DNA from: Glutamicibacter mishrai
Lineage (GTDB): Bacteria; Actinomycetota; Actinomycetes; Actinomycetales; Micrococcaceae
Direction: 5' to 3'
Assembly: GCF_012221945.1 (NCBI RefSeq)
Contig: NZ_CP032549.1
Coordinates: forward strand, 2,294,001 to 2,358,000
Length of the DNA: 64,000 nucleotides
Part shown: positions 34,617 to 53,216 of the stretch, in pieces
Layout: every line of letters begins with the position of its first letter
Position numbering within the stretch: position 1 is the stretch's first letter
Position numbers and translations under genes: made by a program
The notes under the pieces: generated by a model
Database searches by the model: none
What the model saw: only the letters and a program-made list of their open reading frames with translations
What the model was told of the DNA's origin: nothing

Positions 34617-35564
34617 ATGAGCAAAAAGGGCCCAACCAAGGGCAGTGGCGGCAAGGGACGACGTTCCCTCGAGGGCAAGGGCCCGACCCCCAAAGCTGAA
34701 GATCGCCCGTATCACAAGGCTTACCGCGCCAAGCAGCTCTCCGAGCGCTCGGCCGCTAAGCGCAGCACCGGCAAGCGCACCGACCGGATCAAGGTCAACG
34801 CGGAATTCGTGACCGGCCGCAACTCGGTTGTCGAGGCACTGCGTGCTGGCATCCCTGCCAAGGCGCTGCACGTAGCCATCCGCATCGACGTGGATGACCG
34901 CGTGCGTGAGTCCCTCAAGCTTGCTGCCGCTCAGGGCATCCCTTTGATGGAAGCATCGAAGCAGGAACTTGACCGCATGACCGACGACGCGATTCACCAG
35001 GGCCTTGCCCTGCAGATCCCGCCGTACGAATACAAGGACGCTGTGCAGCTGGCGACCAAAGCCGTCAAGGACTACGACCGCGGCTACACCACGTCGCAGC
35101 CGCTGTTCCTGGCTTTGGACGGTATCACCGATCCGCGTAACCTCGGCGCGATCGTTCGCTCGGCTTCCGCATTCGGCGCCGACGGTGTCATCATCCCTGA
35201 GCGTCGAAGTGTCGGCATGACCGCCTCGGCATGGAAGACCAGTGCTGGCGCAGCAGTGCGCGTTCCGGTTGCCAAGTGCACCAACCTCACCAGCGCCCTG
35301 AAGGAAATCAAGGCTGCCGGCATCTTCGTGATCGGCCTTGACGCCGGCGGCGACATGGAGCTCCCGAACTTCGAGCTGGCCACCGGCCCGCTGTGCATCG
35401 TGGTTGGTTCCGAGGGCAAGGGCCTCTCGCGCCTGGTTCGCGAGAACTGCGACGCGATCGTCTCGATCCCGATCGACTCCGCTATGGAATCGCTGAACGC
35501 ATCGATGGCCGTGGGTATTTCGCTCTACGAAGTCTCCCGCCTGCGTAACCAGAGCGCCAAGTAG
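34617..35564 (+). CDS. rlmB: 23S rRNA (guanosine-2251-2'-O)-methyltransferase RlmB
   Basis: 315-residue SPOUT-class methyltransferase modifying G2251 of 23S rRNA. The first ~60 residues are a basic Lys/Arg/Gly-rich extension (KKGPTKGSGGKGRRSLEGKG), then the substrate-binding domain (FVTGRNSVVEALRAG) and the knotted SPOUT core: DPRNLGAIVRSASAFG, IVVGSEGKGLSRL and SIPIDSAMESLNASMAVGIS. AAGGA precedes the ATG. It follows cysS by 43 bp and is probably co-transcribed, as in the mycobacterial cluster. Confidence 0.94.
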   Translation: MSKKGPTKGSGGKGRRSLEGKGPTPKAEDRPYHKAYRAKQLSERSAAKRSTGKRTDRIKVNAEFVTGRNSVVEALRAGIPAKALHVAIRIDVDDRVRESLKLAAAQGIPLMEASKQELDRMTDDAIHQGLALQIPPYEYKDAVQLATKAVKDYDRGYTTSQPLFLALDGITDPRNLGAIVRSASAFGADGVIIPERRSVGMTASAWKTSAGAAVRVPVAKCTNLTSALKEIKAAGIFVIGLDAGGDMELPNFELATGPLCIVVGSEGKGLSRLVRENCDAIVSIPIDSAMESLNASMAVGISLYEVSRLRNQSAK

Positions 35565-35580
35565 CACCCGACGTTCTTCA

Positions 35581-35623
35581 ATGGGCCGCCACCTGTCCCC
35601 GGACAGGTGGCGGCCCATTTTTG
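35581..35623 (+). terminator. Terminator after rlmB
   Basis: Perfect 18-bp stem (ATGGGCCGCCACCTGTCC and complement) with a 2-nt loop followed by TTTTTG. Confidence 0.9.
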
Positions 35624-35744
35624 TAGAGTGACCCGATTCATAACAACAAATTTCAGTTGTTTTTGACCAGAATTCATATGGGCGGCCCAAAAATCCGCGT
35701 AGTTACGGTGTTTTCGAGGCGATGACGGACTGTACAGGCCGATT

Positions 35745-35772
35745 TTGCGTCTGGTGGGAACCCGTGTAAAGT
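35745..35772 (+). promoter_or_regulatory. Promoter of rRNA operon 1
   Basis: TTGCGT - 16 bp - TAAAGT, about 350 bp before 16S. The sequence around the -10 (AACCCGTGTAAAGTTTTATCT) aligns with that of operon 2, the main support for the call. Confidence 0.6.
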
Positions 35773-35943
35773 TTTATCTCGCGCCGCTGATCTGGACGGG
35801 CCGAAAAGGCTTGGAAGAAGCAGTGGGGTGAACGAGCTGGAAACGTCGAGTTGACTTTGGTTGACTTGGTGGTAAGCTTGAAAAGTTGCTCCGGAGCGAA
35901 GCAGTCACTGGTTTTTTGGTGGTTGTGGTGTCGAGAGTGTTTG

Positions 35944-35968
35944 TTGTTTGAGAACTCAATAGTGTGCC
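35944..35968 (+). promoter_or_regulatory. rRNA leader antitermination/processing element (boxA-like), operon 1
   Basis: GTTTGAGAACTCAATAGTG is the conserved actinobacterial rRNA-leader element associated with NusB/boxA antitermination and RNase III processing. Confidence 0.6.
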
Positions 35969-36123
35969 AAGTTTGTTGATACCGAATTATTTTTATTTGG
36001 TGAATACATAACATTTGCTTGAGGCATTGCACCCCCGTGTAGTGTTCTTGAGTGTTTTTTATTCGCCAGGATTTTTTCATTGATTCTCCCTTATTTTCCG
36101 AGGGGTTTCGGTGGCTTTTTGTT

Positions 36124-41405
<5,282 letters not shown>

Positions 41406-41561
41406 ACACAATATAACAATATTTGAACTAATGATTTCAATGCTGTTCGCGTTCACTATGCGGTTACGAGACAACAACCCGTAATCACCTGAAAACAAAT
41501 ATAAGACGTTTTAACACCGGAAAACATGACCAAGATGTTTGGTTTGTGTGCTTCGTGATTG

Positions 41562-41679
41562 TTACGGCGGTCATAGCGTGGGGGAAACGCCCGGTCCCAT
41601 ACCGAACCCGGAAGCTAAGGCCCATTGCGCCGATGGTACTGCACTCGTGAGGGTGTGGGAGAGTAGGTCACCGCCGGAC
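41562..41679 (+). rRNA. rrf: 5S ribosomal RNA, copy 1
   Basis: 118-nt 5S with CCCGGTCCCATACCGAACCCGG core and terminal helix GGCGG/CCGCC. Identical to copy 2. Confidence 0.96.
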
Positions 41680-41697
41680 TTAACCTGAAAATGGTTT

Positions 41698-41726
41698 GAG
41701 GCCCTGACACAGTGTGTTGGGGCCTC
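41698..41726 (+). terminator. Hairpin after rRNA operon 1
   Basis: GAGGCCC...GGGCCTC with inner ACAC/GTGT pairing, 19 nt past 5S; weak T-run afterwards. Same element at 51629-51657. Confidence 0.65.
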
Positions 41727-42037
41727 ACCTGTTTAACCAGTACTGCTGGCCTGGTATTAGTTGGTGCCGGTTTGGGCTGGCCTGGTGTTGGCGGGGTGGG
41801 CTATCAGCTCGCCCCTTGTTCTTGTTTAAGAGCTCAGATCAGTGGGTTGCTGGGTGTTGGTGTTGGTGGGGGAGTTCGGGTTGTTGGGCCTGGTTCCCTT
41901 GTTTTGTTTAAGCGGTGCGTGCTTGCCGGCCTGCACCAACCAAACCAGCAACGAGCACAGTCACGATTTCTCTGTCTAAGGTCTTTGATCGTAGGGTCTA
42001 GGGTAAGTTCAAATCCCCTGCGACTGTGGAGACAAAG

Positions 42038-43414
42038 ATGTCTAATAAGCAACTGGCTTTTCTTGATCGCCTCACTGAGGTTCTTCCCGAAGAAGCACTA
42101 GTCCATGATGAATCCGTTCTGTCGGAAAACTCAAGAGATTTTGGGCAGCTCGCCGAAGAGCCAATTCGTCCCATTGCCGTCGTTGTACCGACGGAAGTGG
42201 AACAAGTTCAGCGGGTAATGCGGCTGGCTACAGAATTTGGTGTCCCAGTAATTAGTCGTGGAGCCGGAACAGGGGTATCGGGCGGAGTCCATGTTTTAGG
42301 CCCAGCTATTGTTCTGAACCTGAGCAAAATGAACCGGATCCTGGAGATTCGTCCTGACGATGAAATAGCAATCGTGGAACCGGGCGTCATCAATCACGAC
42401 TTGAACACGGCCGTCGCCGAATTCGGTTTGATGTACGCCCCTGATCCGGCAAGCTACAAGATGTCTACCCTCGGCGGGAACGTTGCTACTAATGCGGGTG
42501 GTCTGCGCTGTGCAAAATATGGCGTTACGCGTGAGTCAGTACTGTCGCTGGATGTGGTTCTTGCTGATGGTCGTTTGATACGGGTTGGAAAGAATACGTT
42601 CAAGGGAGTAGCCGGCTATGACCTAGCGGCGCTATTTACAGGTTCTGAGGGAACCTTGGGGATTGTGGTGCGAGCTGTGATTCGATTGCGTTACTTGCCT
42701 GTCGACCAGCGCGACATCTCCTTAGTATTCCCCTCTTTGGAAGAAGCAGTACACGGCGTGCAGCTCATCGCTAGAGCCAGGATCCAGCCGGCGATTCTGG
42801 AACTCGTCGACCATGCAACCATGCAGGTATTGGACGAGCAGTATTCAACAAATCTGTCTGCATCAGGTGGCGCGATGTTGTTAGCCAGGCTTGATGGATA
42901 TGGCGCGCTTCGTGAAGAAGACGCGATCCGAGATGTATTTGCCGAGCGTGATGTCGAAGTAAGTCCTTCGGGAAGCAATGGCGCTACTGAACTAATTGAA
43001 ATGAGGCGTACGAGTAGAGGCGACACCAAGGATGATGCCTATAGGACCGGTGAGGACGTCGCGATTCCCAAGAGCAAGATGGTGGAGTATGTTCACCGGC
43101 TTCAAGCGACTGCCAAACAAGAGCGAGTAGACATGCGAATGATTTCCCATGTCGGCGACGGCAATCTTCATCCTACTTTTTCTGTCGAACCTGATGATGG
43201 TGATGATCCTTTGGGACGCTTGCATCGTGCGGTTGAGAGCTCAGTTCGCATTGCTTTGGAGATGGGAGGAACGATTACGGGCGAACACGGTGTTGGACTA
43301 ATCAAGAAGGACTGGCTGCCTTGGGAACAATCGGCTGATGTGCTTGAACTGCAACGGAGCATCAAAGGTCTGTTGGACCCGCTGAATATTCTGAATCCTG
43401 GCAAAGGCATATAG
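42038..43414 (+). CDS. FAD-binding oxidase, GlcD/D-lactate dehydrogenase type
   Basis: 458-residue flavoprotein of the vanillyl-alcohol oxidase superfamily. N-terminal FAD-binding PCMH domain: PIAVVVPTEVEQVQRVMRLA, VISRGAGTGVSGG, MSTLGGNVATNAGGLRCAKYG, LFTGSEGTLGIV; C-terminal oxidase cap with ISHVGDGNLHP and GTITGEHGVGLIKK. Probable role is oxidation of a 2-hydroxyacid such as glycolate, D-lactate or 2-hydroxyglutarate. ATG 42038 is preferred to 42026 by family length. GC and GC3 are visibly lower than in the surrounding housekeeping genes, and the gene sits alone between two rRNA operons, suggesting acquisition. Confidence 0.88.
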   Translation: MSNKQLAFLDRLTEVLPEEALVHDESVLSENSRDFGQLAEEPIRPIAVVVPTEVEQVQRVMRLATEFGVPVISRGAGTGVSGGVHVLGPAIVLNLSKMNRILEIRPDDEIAIVEPGVINHDLNTAVAEFGLMYAPDPASYKMSTLGGNVATNAGGLRCAKYGVTRESVLSLDVVLADGRLIRVGKNTFKGVAGYDLAALFTGSEGTLGIVVRAVIRLRYLPVDQRDISLVFPSLEEAVHGVQLIARARIQPAILELVDHATMQVLDEQYSTNLSASGGAMLLARLDGYGALREEDAIRDVFAERDVEVSPSGSNGATELIEMRRTSRGDTKDDAYRTGEDVAIPKSKMVEYVHRLQATAKQERVDMRMISHVGDGNLHPTFSVEPDDGDDPLGRLHRAVESSVRIALEMGGTITGEHGVGLIKKDWLPWEQSADVLELQRSIKGLLDPLNILNPGKGI

Positions 43415-43517
43415 CTGACTCGGCTTTTCGCCATATCCATTTCCTTCTCGGGCTCCTGACTCAGATGGATTATGAGATCAGAATGCTCCGGGTGTAGAGT
43501 AAAAACGTTCTTGATCA

Positions 43518-43594
43518 CGGGATATGGCGCAGTTTGGTAGCGCGCGTCGTTCGGGACGACGAGGTCGCAGGTTCAAATCCTGTTATCCCGACCA
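43518..43594 (+). tRNA. tRNA-Pro(CGG)
   Basis: Acceptor CGGGATA/TATCCCG, anticodon stem CGTCG/CGACG with loop TTCGGGA gives CGG (reads CCG), T-loop GTTCAAATC, CCA encoded. A TAGAGT box at 43495 is a plausible -10. Confidence 0.95.
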
Positions 43595-43604
43595 ATAACA
43601 AATG

Positions 43605-43637
43605 CGAAGGACCCAGCTCAATGAGCTGGGTCCTTCG
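43605..43637 (+). terminator. Terminator after tRNA-Pro
   Basis: Perfect 16-bp stem CGAAGGACCCAGCTCA and complement around one base, 10 nt after the tRNA. Confidence 0.8.
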
Positions 43638-43872
43638 TTCATTCTGCGACGGTCTGCTTACCGCTGGAGCTCTACTTCAGTGGCCTGGACAGGTGTTCAG
43701 GATCGGAGCAGCCATGTATTTCGTCGTTGTTATAGCTAACGAGCTGTAGATCACTCGAGTATCCGGGCTCTGGATGTGCGTTCGAGGAACTTTTTAGGTA
43801 TAGTTATATCTCGTGCTAAGGCATTCATTGCTGATCGGTTATCTGATCTAGCTAATGAATAGCAAGTCATAT

Positions 43873-43944
43873 TGGGATATGGTGTAATTGGCAACACAAC
43901 GGTTTCTGGTTCCGTCATTCTAGGTTCGAGTCCTGGTATCCCAG
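43873..43944 (+). tRNA. tRNA-Gln(CTG)
   Basis: Acceptor TGGGATA/TATCCCA, a U1-A72 pair typical of tRNA-Gln. Anticodon loop TTCTGGT gives CTG (reads CAG); the stem has a T-T mismatch next to the loop. T-loop GTTCGAGTC. CCA not encoded. A TATAGT box at 43799 is a plausible -10. Confidence 0.93.
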
Positions 43945-43992
43945 CGCTTCATCAAAGCAATTTGGTGAGCTGAAGATTATTCTTCAGCATAC

Positions 43993-44065
43993 GGCCCCAT
44001 CGTATAGCGGCCTAGTACTCCGCCCTCTCACGGCGGCAACACGGGTTCGAATCCCGTTGGGGTCA
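43993..44065 (+). tRNA. tRNA-Glu(CTC)
   Basis: Acceptor GGCCCCA/TGGGGTC, anticodon stem CCGCC/GGCGG with loop CTCTCAC gives CTC (reads GAG), T-loop GTTCGAATC. Lies 48 bp after tRNA-Gln, likely one transcript. Confidence 0.95.
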
Positions 44066-44070
44066 CAAAT

Positions 44071-44101
44071 ATCGCGGAACTTCGGTTCCGCGATTTTTTT
44101 A
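44071..44101 (+). terminator. Rho-independent terminator after tRNA-Gln/tRNA-Glu
   Basis: 10-bp stem ATCGCGGAAC/GTTCCGCGAT capped by a TTCG tetraloop and followed by seven T. Confidence 0.95.
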
Positions 44102-45681
44102 TGCCCAGAAATAAGATCCAGGCAGCGCTCGTAGGGCTATAGGGCCTTCAGATCATAAATGGTGCCTGGCGCTCGAATATTGATCCGCTTTGCGCTTCTT
44201 GACCGTGATTTACTCGTTGCCCCTACGGCTGCAACATTTGGGCAGTGCACCGACGGATGCGTCCAGCCGGTGCAGTATTTTTCGTTCCTGCTGGCTACAG
44301 GTCCGGACGCTTTCGTTTTTGAAGCTAATCCATAGATTTTTCGGCGTCGCCGAACCTTGTCGCAGTCGTATTCGTAAGATACACGCGTCTCCTATCTTGG
44401 CGCTCCCACAACCAACACCTCTGTATTTCACATGGGCAGTACTGGGAGAGACAAAGGGCGCGGAGCATCGGCTTTCTGCTTTGTTCCTGGCTTTCCGCGT
44501 AAGACAGATAACTCAGACACCCGATCTTGCCTCTAAGAGTTCATTGCCGGCTGCTGCGCAAGCGGATCTCGTGATCCAGATGCGGTAGGGCGGTGCGGGG
44601 TTGCCGAGTATGTAAACCTAACCACTTGTTTGACGACTCTAGAGCAGATCACCGTCGCAGGAGCTGTCGGAACTAGCAAGTATGTTCCACTATTTGCGGA
44701 CTGGACCCGTCGGGTACTTCTTGATGGCCATGACTTCTCCGTCCTGGACGGGGCTGCGAATACTATTCGGCGTCTCGGGTTATGACTGCATAGAAGGAAA
44801 CGCAATTCCAAGCTGGGTTGCAGCCGTCGGGGCAGGTCGAGAAGGAGCAGCGTTCACGGAACGAAATTGCCACAACATGGCTGGGGCGGCAGTGACAAAA
44901 AGGAATCGTTGGTGTCGTAGCAATAGAACTTCATAAGAAGTCTGGTACCGCCGCCCTTTATTGAACGAAGGCTAAAACCACTACATACGGGCGTGACCTT
45001 TCAGAGGGCGCGCACGAGCGGGTGTTATTCGAACGCGCAGGGCTTTCGGTTGTCCTGGACGCGAGATTGGGAATGGTCTTTTGACCATATGACTTCAACT
45101 CGAGCACGACGCGCTGAGCTCCAGGCGGCGAAGCACGGTGGTAGCGATGCAGGGATTGTTCTAGCGGGCGCTCAAACATGTCATTTCAAATAGTGATTTT
45201 GTGGAGGTTTCGTATTCTGAAGGCTGAGGAGCTTTCACTTTTGTACGCGCCAAGTCCTTAGTCGATGCGTCTGTCCTGAACTGATACATACCTTTTACGT
45301 CCTCCTAAAGGGACGGCCCGATTCATCAACAAAGTTTGTCTCGACGGGAATGGCGCAACTTGCTGTTCGGACTATCGAGGAGTGGAGCAGCTTCGTGGAG
45401 CACCGCATCGCAGGCAGATGTAGGTATGCAGAGTTAAAGAAGTCAGTGGGGTAGTCCGAGGCAATCTAATCAAAATGTCTTAGACGTAGAGCCCAGGGGT
45501 GTCAGATCGTAGAAGTCTGACGGATGGGCATGAGCTGGGTGCCGAGGATGTAGAACCGACCTTGCGGATTCCGGCCCGTTGGCAACCACCCGAATCGTGG
45601 ACGGACGAGAGGTTCCAAACGCACTCCGAAGCTGAGATTTATGGATGTAACCACAGTCACCTCCAAAAGTAGCAATCTGAT
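44102..45681. other. About 1.6 kb without a supportable gene; possible decayed coding DNA
   Basis: No reading frame here has a ribosome site, host-like codon use and family features. The base composition is lower in GC than the flanks. Two stop-bounded frames on the plus strand read as protein-like without a start codon: 44537-44785 (contains AGAVGTSKYVPLFADWTRR) and 44965-45084 (contains LSEGAHERVLFERAGLSVVL). These may be gene remnants. The 132-residue ORF at 44190-44588 has no recognisable features. I identify no parent family. Confidence 0.4.
45502..45654 (-). CDS. Candidate 50-residue small protein
   Basis: GTG-initiated frame of 50 residues (opening VTSINLSFGVRLEPLVRPRF, ending QTSTI). 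Its only support is a perfect GGAGGT ribosome-site match 4 nt upstream, a slightly short spacing. It is divergent from the rRNA operon 2 promoter. Composition (Arg/Pro/Leu-rich) is not distinctive and no family is recognised, so this may be chance. Confidence 0.2.
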   Translation of the reverse strand: MVTSINLSFGVRLEPLVRPRFGWLPTGRNPQGRFYILGTQLMPIRQTSTI

Positions 45682-45710
45682 TTGTAACTCTCCGAAAACC
45701 TGTGTATAGT
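45682..45710 (+). promoter_or_regulatory. Promoter of rRNA operon 2
   Basis: TTGTAA - 17 bp - TATAGT, a good sigma-A promoter about 350 bp before 16S. The -10 context (AACCTGTGTATAGTTTTTATCTG) matches operon 1, although flanking DNA differs. Confidence 0.75.
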
Positions 45711-46055
45711 TTTTATCTGTCGCCGCAACGAGGTCAGCTTGAAGCTGACACCAAATCTGGCGACAATCACTCAGAAAAAGCTCAAGTAATTTTGAGCGGA
45801 ATAAATAACTGAGATTATAACGCTGGACGAAATCATTGCCTGAATTGTTGGGTAATGGAGAACCGGTAAGTGTTTGTTGTTTGAGAACTCAATAGTGTGC
45901 CAAGTTTGTTGATACCGAATTATTTTTATTTGGTGAATACATAACATTTGCTTGAGGCATTGCACCCCCGTGCAGTGTTCTTGAGTGTTTTTTATTCGCC
46001 AGGATTTTTCATTGATTCTCCCTTATTTTCCGAGGGGTTTCGGTGGCTTTTTGTT

Positions 46056-51337
<5,282 letters not shown>

Positions 51338-51493
51338 ACACAATATAACAATATTTGAACTAATGATTTCAATGCTGTTCGCGTTCACTATGCGGTTACG
51401 AGACAACAACCCGTAATCACCTGAAAACAAATATAAGACGTTTTAACACCGGAAAACATGACCAAGTTGTTTGGTTTGTGTGCTTCGTGATTG

Positions 51494-51611
51494 TTACGGC
51501 GGTCATAGCGTGGGGGAAACGCCCGGTCCCATACCGAACCCGGAAGCTAAGGCCCATTGCGCCGATGGTACTGCACTCGTGAGGGTGTGGGAGAGTAGGT
51601 CACCGCCGGAC
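51494..51611 (+). rRNA. rrf: 5S ribosomal RNA, copy 2
   Basis: Identical to copy 1. The 23S-5S spacer differs from operon 1 at one base (CAAGTTG versus CAAGATG). Confidence 0.96.
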
Positions 51612-51628
51612 TTAACCTAATATGGTTT

Positions 51629-51657
51629 GAGGCCCTGACACAGTGTGTTGGGGCCTC
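51629..51657 (+). terminator. Hairpin after rRNA operon 2
   Basis: Same GAGGCCC...GGGCCTC hairpin as after operon 1. Confidence 0.65.
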
Positions 51658-52054
51658 ACCTGTTTAACCAGTGCTGCTGCTGGCCTGGTATTAGTTGGTG
51701 CCGGTTTGGGCTGGCCTGGTGTTGGCGGGGTGGGCTATCAGCTCGCCCCTTTTCTTGTTTAAGAGCTCAGTTCAGTGGGTTGCTGGGTGTTGGTGTTGGT
51801 GGGGGAGTTCGGGTTGTTGGGCCTGGTTCCCTTGTTTTGTTTAAGCGGTGCGTGCTTGCCGGCCTGCACCAACCAAACCAGCAGCATGATGATCGGCTTG
51901 AAAAAGATTCGGCGTCGCATAGTCCTTGCCTAAGTCAACGTTGTTCGAGCCCCTTTCGCGAATCGCCATACTCTGGAAGTACAGCACATTCACGTTTCGG
52001 CTGTGCGTCCGAATGAGCGACTACCGTGAACGGTCTAGGGAGAGAGTAGTAAAT

Positions 52055-52840
52055 ATGCGGACTTACGTTGTGACCGGAGCTGCCTCTGGCATTGGTGCGA
52101 CGACAGCTGAGATGATCGCGTCCCGTGGCGACCGCGTCATTGGAGTAGACCTGAACGAATCGGATGTCGTTGCAGATCTGTCTACGCCTGAGGGACGCAA
52201 GGAGGCCGTCAGGAAGACTTTAGAGAAGGCGCAGGGCACTGCTATCGACGCAGTAATCGCTGCGGCTGGCATTTCGGCTCCCAAGGCCTTGACCGTTGCT
52301 GTCAACTATTTCGGCGTGACCCAGTTCCTGGAGGGACTTGCCCCTGCAATGGCCAAGGCTAATGCTCCAAGGGCGGTTGTTGTTTCCTCGATGGCTTCAG
52401 TCCAGCAGAATTCTCCGAAGCTCGTGGACGCAATGCTAGACGGTGACGAATCGACTGCTCTTGCTATCGGTGCTCAGCTGGAAGCCGCGGGACCACGAGA
52501 AGGCTACCTCAACTACCCATCTTCGAAGCGGGCCTTGAGCCGTTGGGTTCGCCGTGAGTGCATCATGCCACGATGGGCTGGCGCTGGCATTCCGTTGAAT
52601 GCAGTGGCACCTGGCACCGTCATTACCAATATGACGCGCTCGATGCTGGCCACGGAGGAAGGGCGTGCAATGGTGGACTCCAACGTCCCCATGCCACTGA
52701 ATTACCACTCGGAGGCATCTGTTATTGCGAAGCTGCTTCTATGGCTCACGAGTGAAGAAAACACCCACGTGACAGGCCAGACGATTTACTGCGATGGCGG
52801 GGCAGAAGTCACCCTGCGTGGTGAGAATATCTGGAGCTGA
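52055..52840 (+). CDS. Short-chain dehydrogenase, 3-alpha-hydroxysteroid dehydrogenase/carbonyl reductase-like
   Basis: 261-residue NAD(P)-dependent SDR. Cofactor motif VTGAASGIGATTAEM, VGVD-type GVDLNESDVVADLSTPEGRK, catalytic Tyr-x3-Lys in YPSSKRAL and preceding serine in VVVSSMAS; the C-terminal HVTGQTIYCDGG is standard. The ADLST-EGRK segment and the insertion between Ser and Tyr resemble Comamonas 3-alpha-HSD (HsdA). ATG 52055 has AGGGAGAGA 9 nt upstream; the longer frame from 51926 runs into the rRNA tail. It lies between rRNA operon 2 and an orphan 5S gene. Substrate unknown. Confidence 0.88.
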   Translation: MRTYVVTGAASGIGATTAEMIASRGDRVIGVDLNESDVVADLSTPEGRKEAVRKTLEKAQGTAIDAVIAAAGISAPKALTVAVNYFGVTQFLEGLAPAMAKANAPRAVVVSSMASVQQNSPKLVDAMLDGDESTALAIGAQLEAAGPREGYLNYPSSKRALSRWVRRECIMPRWAGAGIPLNAVAPGTVITNMTRSMLATEEGRAMVDSNVPMPLNYHSEASVIAKLLLWLTSEENTHVTGQTIYCDGGAEVTLRGENIWS

Positions 52841-52888
52841 ACGCTACTGGCGGTATGGCGAAGGACACCCTCTGCTACGCCCTCTGGA

Positions 52889-52918
52889 TTGGCACGTGAA
52901 CGGCACGCCTGATATAGT
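52889..52918 (+). promoter_or_regulatory. Promoter of orphan 5S rRNA
   Basis: TTGGCA - 18 bp - TATAGT, about 63 bp before the 5S gene. The -10 hexamer is the same as in rRNA operon 2. Confidence 0.65.
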
Positions 52919-52981
52919 TATGGAGTTGTCGCAATCGCGAATGACACCGTAGTTTTCCCATGGTTAGCCATGAGGTATAGA

Positions 52982-53099
52982 GTTACGGCGATCATAGCGT
53001 GGGGGAAACGCCCGGTCCCATACCGAACCCGGAAGCTAAGACCCACAGCGCCGATGGTACTGCACTCGGGAGGGTGTGGGAGAGTAGGTCATCGCCGGG
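52982..53099 (+). rRNA. rrf: Orphan 5S ribosomal RNA (divergent copy)
   Basis: 118-nt 5S gene outside any operon. It differs from the two operon copies at several positions, including a compensated change in the terminal helix (GGCGG/CCGCC becomes GGCGA/TCGCC) and AGACCCACAGCG for AGGCCCATTGCG. Preserved pairing plus a dedicated promoter and terminator indicate a functional gene rather than a relic. Confidence 0.95.
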
Positions 53100-53109
53100 C
53101 ATAATTTGC

Positions 53110-53141
53110 CGAAGGCCCCGAACGCAAGTTCGGGGCCTTCG
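53110..53141 (+). terminator. Terminator of orphan 5S
   Basis: 14-bp perfect stem CGAAGGCCCCGAAC and complement capped by a GCAA tetraloop, then GATGTTT. Confidence 0.9.
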
Positions 53142-53166
53142 ATGTTTAACACAGTAGTTAAAGCCA

Positions 53167-53209
53167 AAAGCTGAGGGGCAGAAAAGATAGTTTTCTGCCC
53201 CTCAGCTTT
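53167..53209 (-). terminator. Terminator after the sugar ABC ATPase gene
   Basis: Perfect 19-bp inverted repeat AAAGCTGAGGGGCAGAAAA with a 5-nt loop, 8 bases past the minus-strand stop. Confidence 0.85.
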
Positions 53210-53216
53210 ACTGTTC

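Noticed and set aside
44190..44588. 132-residue ORF between rRNA operons
   Set aside because: No ribosome site, no domain and no coding signature in the low-GC interval; only noted as part of the unassigned region.
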